64,000 nt of DNA, from contig NZ_JAJSOK010000009.1 of NCBI RefSeq assembly GCF_021283305.1, forward strand, positions 62,001-126,000. Direction: 5' to 3'. A model generated the notes under the pieces. It was not told where the DNA came from, searched no databases, and saw only the letters and a list, made by a program, of their open reading frames with translations. How positions within the stretch are numbered: the first letter of the stretch is position 1; each line of letters starts with the position of its first letter. This DNA is from Pseudonocardia kujensis. GTDB taxonomy: Bacteria > Actinomycetota > Actinomycetes > Mycobacteriales > Pseudonocardiaceae. The position numbers and the translations under genes are program-made. This document shows, piece by piece, positions 53,556 to 63,095 of this stretch.

Positions 53556-55849
53556 GGCTGCTCCGCAGGTCACTTCGCCGGTCGGGGCGTCTCCGCGTCC
53601 TCTTCGTGGTCCCCGACCTCGGGGTCGGCGGGGCCGAACGACACGCGGCCACCTTGGCCCCCGCCCTCGACCCGACGCGCTTCGACGTCTCGTTGGTCTG
53701 CATCGGGGAGGAGGGCGCCCTCTTCCCCGGACTCGTCGACGCGGGGATCCCCGCTCGGGCGCTGCACCTGCGGGACGACCCGCCGCGCGCGCTGTGGCAG
53801 CTCGTCCGTCTCATGCTCCGGCTGCGCCCGGACGTCGTCGTCACGCGCGGCTACAACGCCGAGACCCTGGGGCGCGTCGCCGCGGCGCTCACCCGAGTGC
53901 CGCGTTCGGTGGTCTGGGTCCACAACTGCGGCGACGTGACGCCCCGTGGCCGGCTGCGGGCGGTCGTGGACCGTGTGCTGGATCGGGTCACGAGCGCCTA
54001 CTACGCGGTGGCCGAGGGACAGCGCCCCTACCTCGTCGACGACCTCGGTTATCCCGACGCGAAGATCGAGGTCATCCACAACGGCGTCGACGTCGACCGC
54101 TTCGTCGTCCGTGAGCCGGGCGCGTCGGATTCCGGCGTCGCCGCGGAGTTCGGCTTCGACAAGGGGGCGCCGGTGATCGGCGCCGTCGCGGTCCTGCGCC
54201 CGGAGAAGGACCACGCCACCCTCCTCCACGCGATGCGCCTGGTTCTGGACGAGCGTCCGGACGCACGGCTGCTCATCGTCGGCGACGGGCCCGAGCGCAG
54301 CTCTCTCGAGGCGCTCGCGACCGAGCTCGGGATCGCGGGCTCGGTCGCCTTCGCCGGCGCGCGCCACGACGTGGACCGGCTGCTCGGCGGGATCGACGTC
54401 GTGACCCTCAGCTCCTTCACGGTCGAGTGCTTCCCGATGGCGATCCTCGAGGCCATGGCACGCGGACTGCCGGCCGTGGCCACGGCCGTCGGCGGCGTGC
54501 CCGAGATGATCGACGACGGCCGCACCGGCCACGTCGTGCCTCCGCGGGATCCACGCGCGCTCGCCGACGCCCTGCTCAAGGTCATCGGTGATCCCTCCGT
54601 CCGGGCCTCGATGGGTGCCGCCGGCCGGCGACGGGTCGAGGAGCTGTTCACCCTCGAACGCTCCGTGTGCACCGCCGAGGCGGCCCTCGAGCGCACCACC
54701 GGACGCAGCACGGCCGCTCCCGTCAGGGTGACGGTGCTCCTCGACACGACGTTCGTCGGCGGCGTGGAGAAGCTGACGCTCGACCTGCTGCGGCGGCTGG
54801 ACCCGGCGACGTTCTCGCCGAGGGTGCTCTGCCTGCGGGAGGAGGGGCCACTCGCCGCGGACTTCCGGGCCGCCGGCATCCCTCTGGACGTGCTGCCCCG
54901 ATCCGGCCGCTACGACCTGAGCACCGTTCCCCGGCTCGTGCGCACCTTCCGCACGGAGCGGACCGACGTCGTGCTCGTGACGCATCACCACCGCGCTGCG
55001 CTGACGCTCGGACGCGTCGCCGCACGGCTGGCCGGCATCGCGAACCTCGTCGCGGCGCACGACATGGACCTCACCACCGTCGGCGGGCGGGTGCTCCCGC
55101 GCCGGGACGTCGAGTCCCTCTTCCTGAGCGACGCCCTCGTGCTCCTGGCCCCGAGCCAGGGGCGCTACCTCCGCGACCGGGAAGGCGTCGGCAGCCGGCC
55201 CTGGCGGAGGGCCCGCGAGGTCGTGATCCCCAACGGCGTCGTCGTCCCGCCGGCGCCCTCGCCCGCGAACCGCACGACCGCCCGCGCCCGTCTCGGCCTC
55301 GACGACGGGGACGAGGTCCTCGGCATCGTGGCGAGGTTGTCCCCGCAGAAGGCGCACGAGGTCCTCGTCCGGGCGGTTGCGAGGCTGGCTCCGTACCACC
55401 CGCGCCTGCGGCTGGTGATCATCGGGGAGGGTGAGCGGGAGACCGCGCTCCGGGCCCTGGTCGACGAGCTCGGTCTCGCCGAGCAGGTGCGCTTCACCGG
55501 CGTGCTGCACGACGTGCGGGATCTTCTCCCCGGTCTGGACGTCAGCTGCCTGTCCTCCGTGCACGAGGGCGTACCGCTGACCGTCCTGGAGTCGATGGCG
55601 GCCGGTGTACCGGTCGTGGCGACGCGGTGCGGCGCGCTGTCGGACCTCGTGACCGAGGGGCGGGACGGGTTCCTCGTCCCGGTCGGCGACGACCGGGCGC
55701 TGGCCGACCGCCTGGGCACGTTGCTGGCGGAGCCCGGGCTCCGCCGCGCGATGGGAGCCCGGGCCCGCGAGCGGGCCGTGCAGGACTTCTCGATCGACCG
55801 CACCGTCCGTGGCTACCAGGACCTGCTGACTGAGGTGGTGGGCAGATGA
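53552..55849 (+). CDS. Tandem fusion of two family 4 glycosyltransferases
   Basis: 765 residues containing two complete GT4 units. Unit 1 (~14-385): VLFVVPDLGVGGAERH, VIHNGVDVDRF, AVLRPEKDHATLLHA, VECFPMAILEAMARG. Unit 2 (~390-765): VTVLLDTTFVGGVEKLTL, VIPNGVVVPP, VARLSPQKAHEVLVRA, SSVHEGVPLTVLESMAAG. Both keep the EX7E donor motif and the Gly-rich N-terminal acceptor loop, so both are probably active. One protein could add two sugars in succession. ATGA overlaps on both sides place it in a coupled gene string. Confidence 0.9.
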   Translation: MRLLRRSLRRSGRLRVLFVVPDLGVGGAERHAATLAPALDPTRFDVSLVCIGEEGALFPGLVDAGIPARALHLRDDPPRALWQLVRLMLRLRPDVVVTRGYNAETLGRVAAALTRVPRSVVWVHNCGDVTPRGRLRAVVDRVLDRVTSAYYAVAEGQRPYLVDDLGYPDAKIEVIHNGVDVDRFVVREPGASDSGVAAEFGFDKGAPVIGAVAVLRPEKDHATLLHAMRLVLDERPDARLLIVGDGPERSSLEALATELGIAGSVAFAGARHDVDRLLGGIDVVTLSSFTVECFPMAILEAMARGLPAVATAVGGVPEMIDDGRTGHVVPPRDPRALADALLKVIGDPSVRASMGAAGRRRVEELFTLERSVCTAEAALERTTGRSTAAPVRVTVLLDTTFVGGVEKLTLDLLRRLDPATFSPRVLCLREEGPLAADFRAAGIPLDVLPRSGRYDLSTVPRLVRTFRTERTDVVLVTHHHRAALTLGRVAARLAGIANLVAAHDMDLTTVGGRVLPRRDVESLFLSDALVLLAPSQGRYLRDREGVGSRPWRRAREVVIPNGVVVPPAPSPANRTTARARLGLDDGDEVLGIVARLSPQKAHEVLVRAVARLAPYHPRLRLVIIGEGERETALRALVDELGLAEQVRFTGVLHDVRDLLPGLDVSCLSSVHEGVPLTVLESMAAGVPVVATRCGALSDLVTEGRDGFLVPVGDDRALADRLGTLLAEPGLRRAMGARARERAVQDFSIDRTVRGYQDLLTEVVGR

Positions 55850-57045
55850 CAAGGATCCTCGTCCTCGTCGAGAACCTCTCCGTGCCCTTCGACCGCAGGG
55901 TGTGGCAGGAGAGCCGCGCCCTGACGGAGGCCGGGTACGAGGTCGTGGTGATCTGCCCGATGGGCAGCGCGCGGGACACCGAGCCCGACGTGGTGCTCGA
56001 CGGCGTGCGCATCCTCCGGTACCCGCTGCGTGCCGCCACCGGAGGGCCGCTGGGCTACGTCCACGAGTACGGCGTCGCGCTCTGGCACACGGCTCGGCTC
56101 GCGCTGCGGGTGCGCCGGGAGGGGCCCGTCGACGTCGTCCAGGCCTGCAACCCGCCCGACCTGCTCTTCCTGGCCGTCCTGCCGTTGCTCGTCCGGGGCT
56201 CGCGGTTCGTGTTCGACCATCACGACCTGGTGCCGGAGCTGTTCCTGTCGAGGTTCGGTGAGGGGAAGCGCTGGTTGCACACCGTCGCGCGGGTCCTCGA
56301 ACGGATCACCTTCCGCCTGGCGAGCGGCGTCATCAGCACCAACGAGAGCTACCGACAGGTTGCCATCCACCGAGGGCGGAAGCGGCCGGACGACGTGCAG
56401 GTCGTGCGGAGCGCTCCCGACCTCACCCGGTTCGTCCGGCGCGAGCCGGATCCCGCCCTCCGCCGGGGCAGGCGCAGGCTCGCCGCCTACGTCGGCGTCA
56501 TGGGTCCGCAGGACGGGGTCGACTACGCGCTCCGTGCGCTCGCCCACCTGCACCACGAGCTCGGCAGGAACGACCTCCACACGATCTTCATGGGCACCGG
56601 GGACGCGCGTCCCGACATGGAGCGGCTCGCGCACGAGCTCGGCCTGGACGACGTGGTCGAGTTCCCGGGCCGGGTCTCCGACGACTTCCTGCAGACCTGT
56701 CTGTCCACGGCAGACGTCTGCCTCTCTCCCGACCCGAAGAACCCGCTCAACGACGTCTCCACGATGAACAAGGTCGTCGAGTACATGGCGATGGGAAGAC
56801 CCATCGTGTCGTTCGACCTGGTCGAGGCCAGGGTGTCGGCCGGTGCGGCCGCCGTGTACGCCCCCGCGAACGACGTCGAGGCCTTCGCCAAGGAGCTCGA
56901 CACGTTGCTGGACGACGAGGAGGAGCAGCGCCGCATGGGCGAGGTCGGGCGTGCCCGTGTCTCGGCGGAGCTGTCCTGGGAGACCTCCCGCCGGAACCTG
57001 CTGGCCTTCTACGACCGGCTCACCGCCGCGTCCGCGCGACGCTGA
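55846..57045 (+). CDS. Family 4 glycosyltransferase (WbuB-like)
   Basis: 399 residues, ATGA overlap upstream. It starts RILVLVENLSVPFDRRVWQE, a pattern of the WbuB/WcaL-like branch, then VICPMGS, ACNPPDLLF, FDHHDLVPELF, RSAPDLTRF, LAAYVGVMGPQDGVDYALRA and MNKVVEYMAMGRPIV as the donor-binding Glu region. Transfers one sugar to the growing unit. Relatives handle deoxy-amino sugars, but the donor is not determined here. Confidence 0.88.
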   Translation: MTRILVLVENLSVPFDRRVWQESRALTEAGYEVVVICPMGSARDTEPDVVLDGVRILRYPLRAATGGPLGYVHEYGVALWHTARLALRVRREGPVDVVQACNPPDLLFLAVLPLLVRGSRFVFDHHDLVPELFLSRFGEGKRWLHTVARVLERITFRLASGVISTNESYRQVAIHRGRKRPDDVQVVRSAPDLTRFVRREPDPALRRGRRRLAAYVGVMGPQDGVDYALRALAHLHHELGRNDLHTIFMGTGDARPDMERLAHELGLDDVVEFPGRVSDDFLQTCLSTADVCLSPDPKNPLNDVSTMNKVVEYMAMGRPIVSFDLVEARVSAGAAAVYAPANDVEAFAKELDTLLDDEEEQRRMGEVGRARVSAELSWETSRRNLLAFYDRLTAASARR

Positions 57046-57059
57046 GCCCGGTGGACACG

Positions 57060-59189
57060 ATGGCCCTGTCGAGCAGGCTGAGCTGGTACGCCGCGCGAGC
57101 GCGGGCGATGAGCCCGGCGGAACTGGCGTGGCGGACCGGGTCGCGGGTGGCGACGGCCACCGCCCCGTTCGGCCGCGACCTTCCCCTGCTCGCCGGCCCG
57201 CAGCCGCCGGGCGAGGCGTTCCGCGGATTCCGCGAGGCGAGAGACCGCCCGGTCCTGCTGGACGCTTCTCGCGCCGCCGACATCGCGTCCGCCTGCCCGG
57301 ACGACGTCCGGGCCGTGGTCGCGGCCGCGGACGAGGTGGCGCGCGGACGGTTCGCCTTCTTCGGCGGTCGCGCCGTCGAGTACGCGGACGGCGCGATCGA
57401 CTGGAACCTCGACCCCCGGACGGGGCTTCGGTGGCCGTCGGCGCGGTCGGAGAGCATCGACCACCGGGTCCACCACGGGGACCCGAAGTGGATCTGGGAG
57501 CTCAACCGCCTCCAGCATCTCGTGTGGTTGGCCCAGGCTTGGCTGTTCACCGGCGACGAGCGCTACGCCGAGGCGGCGTTCACCCACCTCGACGGCTGGT
57601 GTGCCCAGAACCCGCCGGGTCGCGGCATCGTCTGGCGCGGCGGCTTCGAGCCCGGGGTCCGGGCCCTGTCGATCGCCGTGGCACTTCAAGGGCTCCGGAC
57701 CGCGCCCCGGCTGACGGACGCACGCTACGAGCGCTATCTCTCGGTCCTCGCCGAGAGCGCACGCCGCGCGTGGCGCCAGCGCTCCCTGTTCAGCTCGGCC
57801 AACAACCACCTGCTCGGCGAGATGGCCGGTGTGGTCACCGTCGGTCTGCTGCACCCCGAGATCGCCGGGGCTCGACGGGCAGCGACACGGGCCCTCGACG
57901 TGCTCGCCACCCATGCAGCGCGGCAGATCCTGCCCGACGGCGCCGGGGCCGAGCAGTCGACCGCCTACCAGATGTTCGCGGTGGAGGTCCTGCTGCTGCC
58001 GGCCGCGCTGCTGCGGCTGAGCCGGGTCGATCCGCCGGCCGCGATCGTCGACGCGATGACGCGGAGCTCTCGCTTCCTCGGGACGCTCGTGGCCGACGGC
58101 GAGCCGCTCCCGCGCTACGGCGACGACGACGGCGGCTTCGCCCTCCGGCTGCACGCCGATCCCGCGCCGTCCGCGGTCCGGCATCTCGCCGCGGTGGACA
58201 CGTTCCTCGGCAACGCGAGCACGCCGGACCTCCCGGCCCGGTGGCTGGCCCCGGACGCATCGACCCAGGCACCGACCGGCCCCTCGACGCGCACCCTCCC
58301 GAACCTCTATGCGCCCGACGGAGGGCTCGTCGTGCTCCGCAGGGGCGGCCGTCGGGTGACGATGGACGTGGGCCCGCTGGGCTACCTCGCGCTGGCCGCC
58401 CACGGTCACGCCGATGCACTCGCCGTCACGGTGACCGTCGACGGCGACGAGGTGGTCGGTGACCCGGGTACCGGGAGCTACTACGCCGAACCCGCCTGGC
58501 GTCAGGCCTTCCGGGGCACGACCATGCACCCGACGGCGACCGTGGACGACCTCGACCAGTCCGTGAGCGGCGGCGCCTTCCTGTGGACGCGGCACGCCAC
58601 GACGACCGTCCGTGCCGTGGACCTCGACCGGGCGCTCGTGGAGGCCGAGCACGACGGCTACCTGCGCCTGCCGGAGCCCGTCGTGCACCGCCGCTACCTG
58701 CTGCTGCCCTCCGCCGAGGACGTGCTGGTCGTGGACCTCTTCGTCGGGACCGGCGACCACCGCTTCCGCGTCGGCTGGCCGCTCCGTCCCGATGTCACGG
58801 CGGAGGTGGAGGCCGGGCGGATCCGTGCTCTGCGCGACTCCCGCGCGGTCCTGACGCTGTCGACCGCCGCCACGCACGACTTCGCCACGTTCGCGGTCCG
58901 GGGAGACGAGTCGAGGCGGCTCGGGTGGTGGTCGGACGGCTTCGAGGTATGGGGCCCGGCGCCTCTGGTGGGCACCGTCACCGACGCCACGATCGAGGAG
59001 TCCGCGCCGCTGGCGATCGCGACGGTCCTCGGGCCGGAGGTCGACCGGCTCGCGCTCACCAGGACCGGTGACCAGCTCCGGGTCCGGTGGACGCGGCAGT
59101 CGGGCGGCGTCCACACCGTCCGGATCGACACCGCCACGCCGGGCGCGGTGTCGTACGACCACGGTCCGGCGGACGAGGGGATGCACTGA
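57060..59189 (+). CDS. Heparinase II/III-family protein
   Basis: 709 residues from ATG 57060 (GGTGG spaced for it; in-frame GTG 57051 is possible). N-terminal alpha/alpha toroid (MALSSRLSWYAARARAMSPAELAWR, WELNRLQHLVWLAQAW, SSANNHLLGEMAG with the catalytic Asn/His region), then a beta-sandwich with GHADALAVTVTVDGDEVVGDPG and YLALAAHGHAD. Members cleave uronic-acid polymers. There is no signal peptide, so it may act in the cytoplasm, or modify rather than degrade. Such genes commonly sit with AsnB-like genes in exopolysaccharide loci. Confidence 0.85.
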   Translation: MALSSRLSWYAARARAMSPAELAWRTGSRVATATAPFGRDLPLLAGPQPPGEAFRGFREARDRPVLLDASRAADIASACPDDVRAVVAAADEVARGRFAFFGGRAVEYADGAIDWNLDPRTGLRWPSARSESIDHRVHHGDPKWIWELNRLQHLVWLAQAWLFTGDERYAEAAFTHLDGWCAQNPPGRGIVWRGGFEPGVRALSIAVALQGLRTAPRLTDARYERYLSVLAESARRAWRQRSLFSSANNHLLGEMAGVVTVGLLHPEIAGARRAATRALDVLATHAARQILPDGAGAEQSTAYQMFAVEVLLLPAALLRLSRVDPPAAIVDAMTRSSRFLGTLVADGEPLPRYGDDDGGFALRLHADPAPSAVRHLAAVDTFLGNASTPDLPARWLAPDASTQAPTGPSTRTLPNLYAPDGGLVVLRRGGRRVTMDVGPLGYLALAAHGHADALAVTVTVDGDEVVGDPGTGSYYAEPAWRQAFRGTTMHPTATVDDLDQSVSGGAFLWTRHATTTVRAVDLDRALVEAEHDGYLRLPEPVVHRRYLLLPSAEDVLVVDLFVGTGDHRFRVGWPLRPDVTAEVEAGRIRALRDSRAVLTLSTAATHDFATFAVRGDESRRLGWWSDGFEVWGPAPLVGTVTDATIEESAPLAIATVLGPEVDRLALTRTGDQLRVRWTRQSGGVHTVRIDTATPGAVSYDHGPADEGMH

Positions 59190-59190
59190 G

Positions 59191-61047
59191 TTGTGCGGTA
59201 TCGCCGGCATCGTTCGGTTCGACGGAAAGCCTGCTGACGACCTCCTGCTCCGGACGATGACCGAGCGGCTCACCCATCGTGGGCCGGACGAGGAGGGGGT
59301 GTGGTTCTCCGGTCCCGTGGGCCTGGGCCACCGACGGCTGTCCATCATCGACATCGCGTCGTCGTCCCAGCCCATGGCGAGCCCGGACGACCGGCTCCAC
59401 CTGTGCTTCAACGGCGAGATCCTCAACTACCGGCGGCTTCGGGACGGCCTCTCCTACCCCTTCCGCACGGACGGCGACACGGAGACGCTCCTGGCGGCAC
59501 ACGTCGTCCATGGTCCCGGCGCCACCGAGCTGCTGGACGGACAGTTCGCCTATGCCCTCCACGACTCCGCGACCGGGGAGCTGACGCTCGTCCGCGACCG
59601 GCTCGGGATCCTGCCGCTCTACTACCACATGGATGCGAACCGCATCGTCTTCGCCTCGGAGATCAAGGCGCTGCTGCCCGCACTGGAGTCGGGTCCGGAG
59701 ATCGACACCGCCAGCCTGGACAGCTACCTGGGCCAGCGGTCGGTGCCCGCGCCGTTCACCCTCTTCGCGGGGGTCCGCAAGCTACCGCCCGGCCACCGCC
59801 TCCGGGTCGTCGAGGGCCGCGCCCGGCTCGAGCGGTACTGGTCGATCCCCGACGGCACGCGGACGGAGGTCACCGGTCCGCAGGCCGTCGCCGAGGTCGA
59901 GGCCGCGCTGCGCCGCGCCGTCGAGGCCGCGACCGTGGCGGACGTCCCCGTGGGCGCCTACCTCTCCGGAGGCGTCGACTCGAGCCTGATCGTGGCCCTC
60001 GTGAACGAGCTGCGGGGAGGCTCCGGCGTCGACACCTTCGCCGCCGGGTTCGCAGATCAACGGTACGACGAGCTCCCCTTCGCCCGGCGCGTCAGCGACC
60101 TGATCGGGACCCGGCACCACGAGGTCGTGCTGTCGCCCGCCGACTTCACGGACCTGTGGCCCCGGTTGACCTGGCACCGCGACGCCCCGATCTCGGAGGC
60201 CTCGGACTTCGCGGTGTTCCGACTGGCCGAGCTCGCCCGGCGACACGTCACCGTGGTCCTGTCCGGCGAGGGCAGTGACGAGCTGTTCGGTGGCTACCCG
60301 AAGTACCGCGTCGCCCCCAAGCTCGCCCGCATGGCCAGACTGCCGGCTCCGTTGCGGGTACCGGTGGTCGAGGCCGTGCAGCGGAGACTGCCGCCTGCGG
60401 CCGCTCGCGCCCGGATCGCCCTTCGGACGCTGTCCGGGGCGACGGAGGAGGACCGGAACCTGACGTGGTTCGCCCCCTTCACCGGCGCGGAGCGCGCCGA
60501 GCTCGTCGGCCGCTGGCCGACGCACCCGCGCGCCCGGGCCTCCCGGGACGGCGACCTGGTCCGGCGGATGCTCGCCGCGGACTGTGCCTCGTGGCTCCCC
60601 GACAACCTGCTCGAGCGGGGGGACCGGATGTCCATGGCCGCCTCCCTCGAGCTCCGCCCCCCGTTCCTCGATCACCGGCTCGTCGAGCTGGCGTTCTCGT
60701 TGCCGTCCGACGTCAAGGTGCGGCGCGGGATCACGAAGTGGGTGGTCAAGGAGGTGGCCCGCCGTCGTCTGCCCGCCGAGATCGTCGACCGGCCCAAGGT
60801 GGGCTTCCGGGTGCCCATGGACGCCTGGTTCCGGGGCGGCCTCGAGGCGATGGCCTGGGACCTGCTGACCGCACGGGACTCGCTGGCCTCGACCCTGCTC
60901 GACCGGGCGGCGGTGCAACGGTTGCTGCACCGCCACCGGAGCGGCGTCGCGAACGAGGAGGCGCGGATCTGGCCGTTGCTGTCCCTCGAGGTCTGGCATC
61001 GCACCTTCTTCCTCGGCGAAGGTGTGCCCGAGGGCCAGGTCGCCTAG
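59191..61047 (+). CDS. Glutamine-dependent amidotransferase (asparagine synthase-like, AsnB family)
   Basis: 618 residues. TTG 59191 is the start because the N-terminal nucleophile must be Cys2: LCGIAGIVRF begins there and only this start exposes the cysteine. Glutaminase half: LTHRGPDEEGVW, GLGHRRLSIID, CFNGEILNYRRLR. Synthetase half: PP-loop SGGVDSS (259-265), LSGEGSDELFGGYPKYR and RGITKWVVKEVARRRLP. In polysaccharide loci these enzymes amidate uronic acids rather than aspartate. Directly after the heparinase-like gene. Confidence 0.93.
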   Translation: MCGIAGIVRFDGKPADDLLLRTMTERLTHRGPDEEGVWFSGPVGLGHRRLSIIDIASSSQPMASPDDRLHLCFNGEILNYRRLRDGLSYPFRTDGDTETLLAAHVVHGPGATELLDGQFAYALHDSATGELTLVRDRLGILPLYYHMDANRIVFASEIKALLPALESGPEIDTASLDSYLGQRSVPAPFTLFAGVRKLPPGHRLRVVEGRARLERYWSIPDGTRTEVTGPQAVAEVEAALRRAVEAATVADVPVGAYLSGGVDSSLIVALVNELRGGSGVDTFAAGFADQRYDELPFARRVSDLIGTRHHEVVLSPADFTDLWPRLTWHRDAPISEASDFAVFRLAELARRHVTVVLSGEGSDELFGGYPKYRVAPKLARMARLPAPLRVPVVEAVQRRLPPAAARARIALRTLSGATEEDRNLTWFAPFTGAERAELVGRWPTHPRARASRDGDLVRRMLAADCASWLPDNLLERGDRMSMAASLELRPPFLDHRLVELAFSLPSDVKVRRGITKWVVKEVARRRLPAEIVDRPKVGFRVPMDAWFRGGLEAMAWDLLTARDSLASTLLDRAAVQRLLHRHRSGVANEEARIWPLLSLEVWHRTFFLGEGVPEGQVA

Positions 61048-61112
61048 GAGATGCCGGTGAGAAGCGGGATGCGTCGGCCCGCCGACGCGGACGGCCGTGG
61101 AACGATCGGATC

Positions 61113-61925
61113 GTGAGAGCGGGACGCGGTGGCCGGGCGGCCGCCTGGGCGGCGGCTGCGTTCGCGCTCGTCTTCGCCGGGTGCGCCGCACCGTCCTCCT
61201 CCGCCGCGGAGGGGGTGTCGTCGGAGCTGCTGTGGGCCGGGGACCTGGAGACCGGCGACCTGTCCCAGTTCCAGGACGGTCCCTGGAACCTGGTCGGGGG
61301 TGTCCCTCCGAAGATCGTCGAGGACCCCGTCCGGAGTGGCAGGTACGCCGTCGCCCTGACCCTCGACCGGACGACGACCAGCGCCGACGGGATCTGCTGC
61401 GGCTCCCGCAACGAGCTGCTGCCGAAGGTCCCGGACCTGCGGGAGGGCGACGAACGGTGGTTCGCCTTCTCCACCTACCTGGAGCCGGGGTTCCCGGTCG
61501 ACGCGTACTGGCAGGTGCTCACCCAGTTCAAGCAGGACGGCGACGGGCCGCCCCCGCTGGGCCTCTACGTCGAGGAGGGGCAGTACCGGATCGAGGGCGG
61601 CGGCGGGCACCCGTGGAGCCCCGATCCCTTCGACACCCCCATCGGCGCGGCCACGACCGGTGAGTGGGTCGACTGGACGATCCACGTCGTCTTCTCCTCG
61701 AACCCCGACACCGGCTCTGTCGAGGTGTGGAAGAACGGTGCGCTCGCGCTCCCCCGCTTCGCGCCGCCGGCCGGAACGATGTACCCCAAGATGTTCGGGA
61801 CCGCGGACAGCTACGTGAAGACCGGCTACTACCGCAGCCCGGACATCGCGACACCGGGCACCCTGGTCCTCGACGACTGGCGGATCGGAACGACCCGCGA
61901 GTCCGTCGATCGCTCTCCGTCATGA
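61113..61925 (+). CDS. Secreted lipoprotein with polysaccharide lyase-like domain
   Basis: 270 residues from GTG 61113. Signal peptide with lipobox LVFAGC and lipidated Cys24. The body (WAGDLETGDLSQFQDG, GRYAVALTLD, NELLPKV, ERWFAFSTYLEPGFP, WQVLTQFKQDG, GEWVDWTIHVVFS, GSVEVWKNGALA, KMFGTADSYVKTGYYRS) has the jelly-roll pattern of the heparin lyase I/PL20-like family. It may cut or bind the polymer at the cell surface. GTG start gives a clean signal peptide. The GT2 gene overlaps its stop (ATGA). Confidence 0.83.
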   Translation: MRAGRGGRAAAWAAAAFALVFAGCAAPSSSAAEGVSSELLWAGDLETGDLSQFQDGPWNLVGGVPPKIVEDPVRSGRYAVALTLDRTTTSADGICCGSRNELLPKVPDLREGDERWFAFSTYLEPGFPVDAYWQVLTQFKQDGDGPPPLGLYVEEGQYRIEGGGGHPWSPDPFDTPIGAATTGEWVDWTIHVVFSSNPDTGSVEVWKNGALALPRFAPPAGTMYPKMFGTADSYVKTGYYRSPDIATPGTLVLDDWRIGTTRESVDRSPS

Positions 61926-63091
61926 GGTTCACCACCAGCGTTACCCGACGTAACGAACGGGTCCGCCCGGCCGACCCCCCCGGCGGGAGCGGGGTGGTCC
62001 ACTCGGTGGCGCCCCCGCCACGGCGGAGGGACGAACGGGTGGTGGGTCGGGAGAGCGGGCTGCGGGTTCCCGCGGGGACGGAACCGTCGTTCAGCATCAT
62101 GTGCTCGGCCTACCGGTGCGAGGAGTACCTCGCCGACACGATCGAGTCCGTCGTCGCGCAGACGCGTCCGGACTGGGAGCTCGTCGTCGTCGACAACGGG
62201 ATGTCGGACTCCATCGCCGCGATCGTCGAGCGGTACTCGGCGGACCCGCGGGTCCGCCTGATCCGCCAGGAGAACCGTCGGCTGGTCGGCGGCATCGCCA
62301 CGGCCGCGGCGGCGGCCCGGGGCCGCTATCTCGTGCCGCTCGACAGCGACGACATGCTCATGCCGGAGTTCTGCCGCCGGATGGCCGAGGTGCTCGACGC
62401 CCGGCCGGAGATCGACGCCCTGTCCTGCGACGCCCTCCTGTTCCAGGACGGCGAGGAGCGCGACATGGCCCGCTCCTTCCTGCGCAGCGTCACGGGTCTG
62501 GACCACTCGCTGACGCTCGCCGACCTGATCGGCGCGCACGACGTCGCACCGTACTTCGCGGCGTTCCGCCGGGAGGCCTGGTTCGCGGCCGGTGGCTACG
62601 CACCCGGGACCGACCTGGTCGAGGACATCGCGCTGTTCCTGCGCCTGGTGGGCGACGGGTACGACGTGCGCGTCCTGCCGGAGAAGCTCACCCGGTACCG
62701 CATGCGGGACGACTCGGCGTCCCGGGACCCGAGCAGCGTGGAGGCCTTCGAGTCGAGCCGCGAGCAGGCGTACGCCGAGGCCGCACGGTCCGCCGGGGAC
62801 CCGGAGGCCCTCCGGGCGCTGGACCGCCGGCTGCGCGGCTTCCGGTACCAGCAGGCCCTGCGCCGGGCGCGGTGGTCCTTCCTCCAGGGGGACGTGACAG
62901 CGGCCCGTCACGAGGCGCACCAGGCGTTCCGGGCGAAGCCGACGCTGCGCAGCACCGCGGTGGTCGCCGGGCTGAGCGTGTCGCCGCGGCTGCTCAGGGC
63001 GATCCACCCGGTCAAGCAGCACCTGACGACCGCGGGCGCACGCCTCGCCGCGAAGGTCGTGGGCCGGCGCGCCCACCTGACGGGTCGCTGA
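61922..63091 (+). CDS. Family 2 glycosyltransferase
   Basis: 389 residues from ATG 61922. The first ~55 residues are Pro/Arg-rich and not part of the fold. GT-A core: FSIMCSAYRCEEYLADTIES, ELVVVDNGMSDSI, VGGIATAAAAARGRYLVP and LDSDDMLMPEF as metal site, then YFAAFRREAWFAAGGY and DLVEDIALFLRLV with the acceptor-base Glu-Asp. The last ~120 residues are basic and helical. Ends four bases from the convergent flippase gene. Confidence 0.88.
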   Translation: MRFTTSVTRRNERVRPADPPGGSGVVHSVAPPPRRRDERVVGRESGLRVPAGTEPSFSIMCSAYRCEEYLADTIESVVAQTRPDWELVVVDNGMSDSIAAIVERYSADPRVRLIRQENRRLVGGIATAAAAARGRYLVPLDSDDMLMPEFCRRMAEVLDARPEIDALSCDALLFQDGEERDMARSFLRSVTGLDHSLTLADLIGAHDVAPYFAAFRREAWFAAGGYAPGTDLVEDIALFLRLVGDGYDVRVLPEKLTRYRMRDDSASRDPSSVEAFESSREQAYAEAARSAGDPEALRALDRRLRGFRYQQALRRARWSFLQGDVTAARHEAHQAFRAKPTLRSTAVVAGLSVSPRLLRAIHPVKQHLTTAGARLAAKVVGRRAHLTGR

Positions 63092-63095
63092 CCGG

